A stretch of DNA of 64,000 nt, from assembly GCA_028571685.1 (NCBI GenBank), contig CM053141.1:78477833-78541832 (forward strand). Reading direction: 5' to 3'. Made by a program: the position numbers and the translations under genes. Below are positions 59,685 to 64,000 of this stretch, piece by piece (positions within the stretch are counted from its first letter, which is position 1; every line of letters starts with the position of its first letter). This stretch comes from Heterohyrax brucei (lineage: Eukaryota > Chordata > Mammalia > Hyracoidea > Procaviidae). The notes below the pieces were generated by a model that did not search any database, was not told where the DNA came from, and saw only the letters and a list, made by a program, of their open reading frames with translations.

Positions 59685-59761
59685 CTTGAATGTGTTGGTG
59701 GCTCAGTGACAGTCCAGTCTGTGCAAATGACAGAGTAAACATCGGGCATGTTGCTCTAGGC
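59685..59761 (-). CDS. ANKRD31: ANKRD31 coding exon a (N-terminal region)
   Basis: This is the most 5' exon seen here, 77 nt long. The first base completes a codon from the exon before, and the last base starts a glycine codon finished in the next exon (phase 2 to 1). The reading frame gives a stretch with MFTLSFAQTGLSLSHQHIQ. It matches the N-terminal part of human ANKRD31 that I recall as MF-GSF-QSGLSLNHQNIE. The donor is CAAG followed by gtatgt. The acceptor is a run of T followed by tag, and a second in-frame AG lies 6 nt further in, so two codons may be optional. No domain is known in this part of the protein. Confidence 0.85.
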
Positions 59762-60981
59762 CTAAAAAACAGATCAATTAATTAACAAATAAAAATACAT
59801 CTTAGAGCAGAAAGAAAAAAACCACTTTTCTTAGTCAAATGTAAGCTTCCCCGCCCCCCCACTTAAGTAGCTTTTTTACAATAGGACATTACAAGTAACT
59901 GCAAAAAAGAAAGAGAGCTGAAAAATTAACGGATGAACATCACGAGTTTAAACAAGCTAAGCTACATTTAGATATGAAAGCGACTCTGGAGATGAGAATC
60001 AGAGAGAAAATGATCCTTAAATACATCTGACATTACAGCTTTAGATTTAAGTGAAGGCAACTAGAGAAGATTCTCAGACATTATTTATCATTCTTGTATT
60101 CTGAATTTTTGATCATCTACCTTTGGATAATCAAAAGTTAATTGAAGAAAAGCAGTAAGTTAATTTTTTTCCCCTAACTGACAATATAAATGCAATTAAG
60201 ATGCCCTCCTTAACAAATAAACATATAAATACTATCGTTTCAGCAGTTTTAAGAGCAGTTTTCATGCACTTGGCATAGCTACTTGAAGCCTAAGCAAGAA
60301 TAACAAATTAAGCATTATTTCCTGTCCCCAAATAAAACTGATCAACCTGAGCTATCTTCAAAATGGAAAAGGAACTACCCAAATAGAATCACAGTATCAC
60401 TGAGGCAAAGAGAAAAGAAGGCTAACTTTTTTCCCTAAAAAATAATTCTTTGAGAAAAATTTGATTGAAAACAAAATGAAACCAGAGTTGATAGTAGAAT
60501 TTCTTTTTAATTACAAACTGGAATTTAAGACATGTCTGAATATACAGCAAAACAGTTGCTTAAACAAGACAAAACTTCAAACAACCTAAATGTCCAATAC
60601 TGATCCACTGAGTTATGCCAATCTTCCTAATGCTGATGCATTTCTTTAGAAAAATCTTCAACCCCTTAAAAAATTTCTTCACAAATTATCACTATTAACC
60701 TCACCAAAAATTTCAAATGCTAAAAAACTATCAAAATGATAGTGATTACAAAATTTCCAAAATTGTAATTTTCATTTGAAAGCTTCAATTCTTTCTCTTT
60801 GCATCAAATACTATCAGTTGTTTTTCCTGAAGTGATTAGCTTATTTATTTTCAAGAAAATGTCTGCCAAATATGCAAGTGTGAATAACCACTCTGTCAGT
60901 TGTTTTTCCAAGTTAAAAAAAGTGTTCCATGAAAAAAGCACCTAGTTCTGCTTACAAGTACTGTCTTGAAGACAACCATCA
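59762..60981. other. Intron upstream of exon a
   Basis: AT-rich. No exon encoding the expected preceding N-terminal part of ANKRD31 was found, so it should lie beyond 64,000. Confidence 0.35.
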
Positions 60982-63900
60982 GATCAACCACATAAATAAC
61001 ACAAAAGACTAGAATCACCTGATTTTGTCTATTAATGCAGAAAAGGCATTTGATAAACTCCAACAATCACTCATGCTAAAAACTCTCAGCAAAATAGGAA
61101 TTGATGGCAAATTTCTCAATGCAATAAGGGCCATTTATACAAAGCTAATGGCCTACATCATCCTGAATGCAGAGAGACTGAAACAATTTCCTTTTAGAAT
61201 GAGAACTAGACAAGGATGCCCACTCTCACCTCTCCTATTCAACATTGTACTAGAAGTTCTAGCCAGAGCAATTAGACAAGATCAAGAAGGGCATCTGCAT
61301 CAGCAAAGAAGTACTAAAAATCTCCCTACTTGCAGATGATACGATTGAATATGCAGAGAATCCTAAAGAATCCGTAAGTAAACTACTCAAACTGATAGAA
61401 GAGTTCAGCAAAGTCTCAGGATACTAGATAAACATAAGTAAATCAGTAGGATTCCTTTACATCAGCAACAAGATTATTAATGAAGAAATCACCAAATCAA
61501 TACCATTTACTATAGCCCCTAAGAAGATAAATTACCTAGGAATAAATCTAACCAGAGAAACAACAGACTTTACAAAGAGAAATACAAGTCCTCACTACAA
61601 GAAATTAAGAGAGACTTAGATAAATGGAGAAACCTACCATGCTCATGAACAGGAAGACTTAACATTGTGAAAATGTCTATTTTGCCCACAGCAATGTACT
61701 TATATAATGCAATCCCAATACAAACTCCAGTGATATTTTTTAATGAGATGGAAAAACAAATCACTAACTTTGTTTGGAAAGGGAAGAAGCCCCAGATAAG
61801 CAAAGCACCACTGAAGAAGAACACACTCAGAGGCCTCTCACTACCTGACTTTAGAACCTATGACACTGCCACAGTACTCAAAACAGCCTGGTACTGGTAC
61901 AAAGAGAGACAGCTAGATCAATGGAACAGAAGTGAGACCCAAGAGATGACACCATCTTCCTATGTACAGGTGATATTTGACAAAGGCCCTAAGACATTAA
62001 ACTGGGGTAAAAACAATCTCTTCAACAAATGGTGCTGGCAAAGTTGGATATCCATCTGCAATAAATAGTAACAAGACCCATATCTTACACCTTATACAAA
62101 AACCAACTGAAAAAGGATAAAAGACCTAAATATCAAACCTAAAACAGTAAAGCTCATCCAAGAAAAAGTAGGAACAACAATGGAAGTTTTAATACACAAC
62201 GTAGACAGACTTCAAAATCTGTCAAATAAACCACAACAAACAGAAGAGAAAATAGATAAATGGGGACTGTTAAGAATCAAACACTTTTGCTTATCCAAAG
62301 ACTTTATTAATAAAATTAAAAGGCTACCTACAGAATGGGAAAAAATATTTGGCAACTATATGTCAGACTGATACCTAATCTCCATAATCTATAAGGTACT
62401 ACAAAATATCAATAAGAAAAAGATAAATCATACAATTAAAGCATTGGGCAAAGGAGATGGACAGACACTTCTCTAAAGAGGAGATCCAGGCAGCCAAAAA
62501 ACACATGCAGACATGCTCACTATCATAAGCTATTAAAGAAATTCAAATCAACACTACAACGAGATACCATCTCACCCCAACAAGGTTGGCCATGATCCAA
62601 AAACCACAAAACAACAAATGCTGGAGAGACAGTGGGGAAGTGGGAACTCTCCTACACTGTTGGTGGGACTGCAGAATGGTGCAACTTCTTTGGAAAGCAA
62701 TCTGGTGCTTCCTTAAAAAGCTGGATCTAGATATACCATTTCACCCAGTAATCCCACTGTTCGGAATATATCCTACAGAGTCAAGGCCATTCACACCAAC
62801 TAATGCATGCACACAAATGTTTATCGCAACATAGTCCACAATAGCAAAACAATGGAATCAACTCAGATGCCCAACAACAGAGGGATGGATAGGTAAACTA
62901 TGGTATATATACTTAATGGAACACTATGCAATGGTAAAGAACAATGATGATTTTAGGAAACATCTTTTAACTTGGTTTCAATTGGAGGGCGTTATGTTGA
63001 GTGAAAGTAGTCAGCAACAAAAGGACAAACATTGTATGAGACCCCTAAGATAAGAACTTAAAAACAGACTCATGCATAAAAGAAAAGACTCTTTGATGGC
63101 TGCAAGGGTGGAGAGGGAAGGAGTGCAAGGGGGGGGAGAGTTTAGATTAGATAGTTGATAGAAATTTGGTTGGGTGAAATTTGTGACAGCACACATTAGA
63201 AAAAAGATCAACATTAACTGGACTTCAACATAACATGGTTACTCCTCCCATCTTAACCTGATATTGCAAGGACAGAGTAGCTGAGGCAGGGGACTGGAGA
63301 CCATGCTCTCAGGGGAAATCGAGGCCAACTGGCACAACTAGCATTTTGTTAAGAGAGCCTTTTGCACCCGACATTGATGAGTGGCATCTGGGGTCTTAAA
63401 AACTGCCAAGCTGCCATCTGAGGGTACAGTAAATGCTCCCAACTCAGCAGGAACGGATGATCACCAAGGACCAGAAATACATGGGGGAAAGAGAGCCCAG
63501 AAGAGAGAAAGATCCACATGAGTGGGTGACTGCATCTTCTTGCGACCAGAAGAACTGGATGGTGTCTGGCCACCACCACGGATAACCGTGATGGAGCTTA
63601 CAAAATTTGAGTCTTACTGGCAACACAAGAATTAAAAGGGGTGCACCCTGAAATCTCCACTAAAAGACTGAAATTAATGGATCTCCCCTGGGAGCATGGC
63701 CCCTGGCCCTGATGCTGCCCCTGTCCACATCTTCGGACAGGAATGGATTGGACTTGGTAACACAGTGACCACGTCATGTGTGCAGTTTATGGTTCTATGC
63801 ATCTATAGGATGCTGTTCTGCTGACCTCTTACTGGAAGAAGGGGAATGGGTGGAGAGGAGGGGATAGGAGATTGTTGAGAGGATAAGACACGTATGGAGC

Positions 63901-64000
63901 AGAAAAAGTCTGTGCTGTCACCAGGCTGGGAGAGCAGTGGGAGCTGCATATAGGTGGGCATGTAAATTTATGTGTGAATGTACATTTTCATTCAATCATA
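60982..64000 (+). mobile_element. LINE-1 (C), 5'-truncated
   Basis: It starts inside the reverse transcriptase (catcagatcaaccacataaa) and runs through the rest of ORF2 and the 3' UTR to the window edge. There gtacattttcattcaatcat suggests the A-tail is only bases away. RT motifs are [17 protein letters not shown] and [14 protein letters not shown], and C-terminal ORF2 has FVWKGKKPQISKAPLKKNTL. Several stops interrupt it. It resembles copy B more than copy A in ORF2 and 3' UTR, so B and C belong to one subfamily. Confidence 0.9.

Larger units (their letters stand above)
7240..59761 (-). other. ANKRD31: ANKRD31 locus, partial (eight internal exons)
   Basis: Eight open, phase-compatible exons on the minus strand resemble human ANKRD31 as I remember it. 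ANKRD31 is a germ-cell protein of meiotic chromosome axes. It binds REC114 and directs SPO11-dependent double-strand breaks, especially to the pseudoautosomal region in males. Every intron has GT-AG ends, and phases run 1, 0, 0, 2, 1, 1, 0 across the seven joins. Introns are about 5.5, 4.4, 10.6, 1.0, 1.8, 22.3 and 5.4 kb and are filled mainly with retrotransposons. No stop interrupts the exons, which argues for a functional gene. The promoter, start codon and 3' part, including the second ankyrin block and the REC114-binding C terminus known for the family, lie outside the window. The gene name rests on remembered similarity in several exons, so it is strong but not search-verified. Confidence 0.9.

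Overview
The window is mammalian nuclear DNA, almost certainly from an elephant or another paenungulate afrotherian. More than twenty tRNA-derived AfroSINE copies, BovB-like RTE elements and one LINE-1 lineage recur throughout, on top of older mammal-wide relics (MIR, L2, MLT1/MaLR, mariner, Tigger). I saw no bacterial-type gene, operon, CRISPR array or complete RNA gene.

The only host gene I can support is ANKRD31 on the minus strand. Eight internal coding exons run from 59,761 down to 7,240. They are 59,685-59,761, 54,182-54,225, 49,129-49,758, 38,255-38,535, 37,189-37,298, 35,251-35,406, 12,809-12,951 and 7,240-7,384. All splice phases match and none contains a stop. Joined, they give about 528 codons: an N-terminal low-complexity acidic region, a basic linker, then three ankyrin repeats split over the last three exons. 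The start codon and first exons lie beyond 64,000, and the rest of the gene lies below position 1. ANKRD31 is a meiotic protein that works with REC114 to place programmed DNA double-strand breaks, including in the pseudoautosomal region.

The rest is intron, mostly transposon. 1-2,046: 5' part of a minus-strand L1. 2,281-4,745: RTE with its endonuclease part deleted. 6,655-6,857: a palindromic MITE-like element. 8.9-10.5 kb: MaLR LTR plus internal fossil. 11.88-12.61 kb: four AfroSINEs in a row next to an ankyrin exon. 13.5-14.0 kb: fold-back mariner. 15.1-28.8 kb: a nest of old L1, MaLR LTR, RTE, AfroSINEs and a full-length L1 with an unusual duplicated tail. 28.8-34.6 kb: Tigger-like remnants carrying RTE and L1 insertions, the L1 itself split by an LTR. 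38.56-45.39 kb: a full-length antisense L1 that ends 21 bp from an ANKRD31 splice acceptor. 45.6-46.5 kb: a short L1 insertion with an apparent 3' transduction. 46.9-60.9 kb: scattered AfroSINEs, RTE pieces, LTR fossils and a second fold-back mariner between the upstream exons. 60.98-64.0 kb: a 5'-truncated L1.

The most noteworthy points are the L1 that seems to supply the branch point and pyrimidine tract of an ANKRD31 exon, the mariner family with inverted transposase ends, the L1 read-through tails, and a 44-nt frame-shifting ANKRD31 exon with a weak donor. Family and human-ortholog assignments are from memory and reading, not from a database search.
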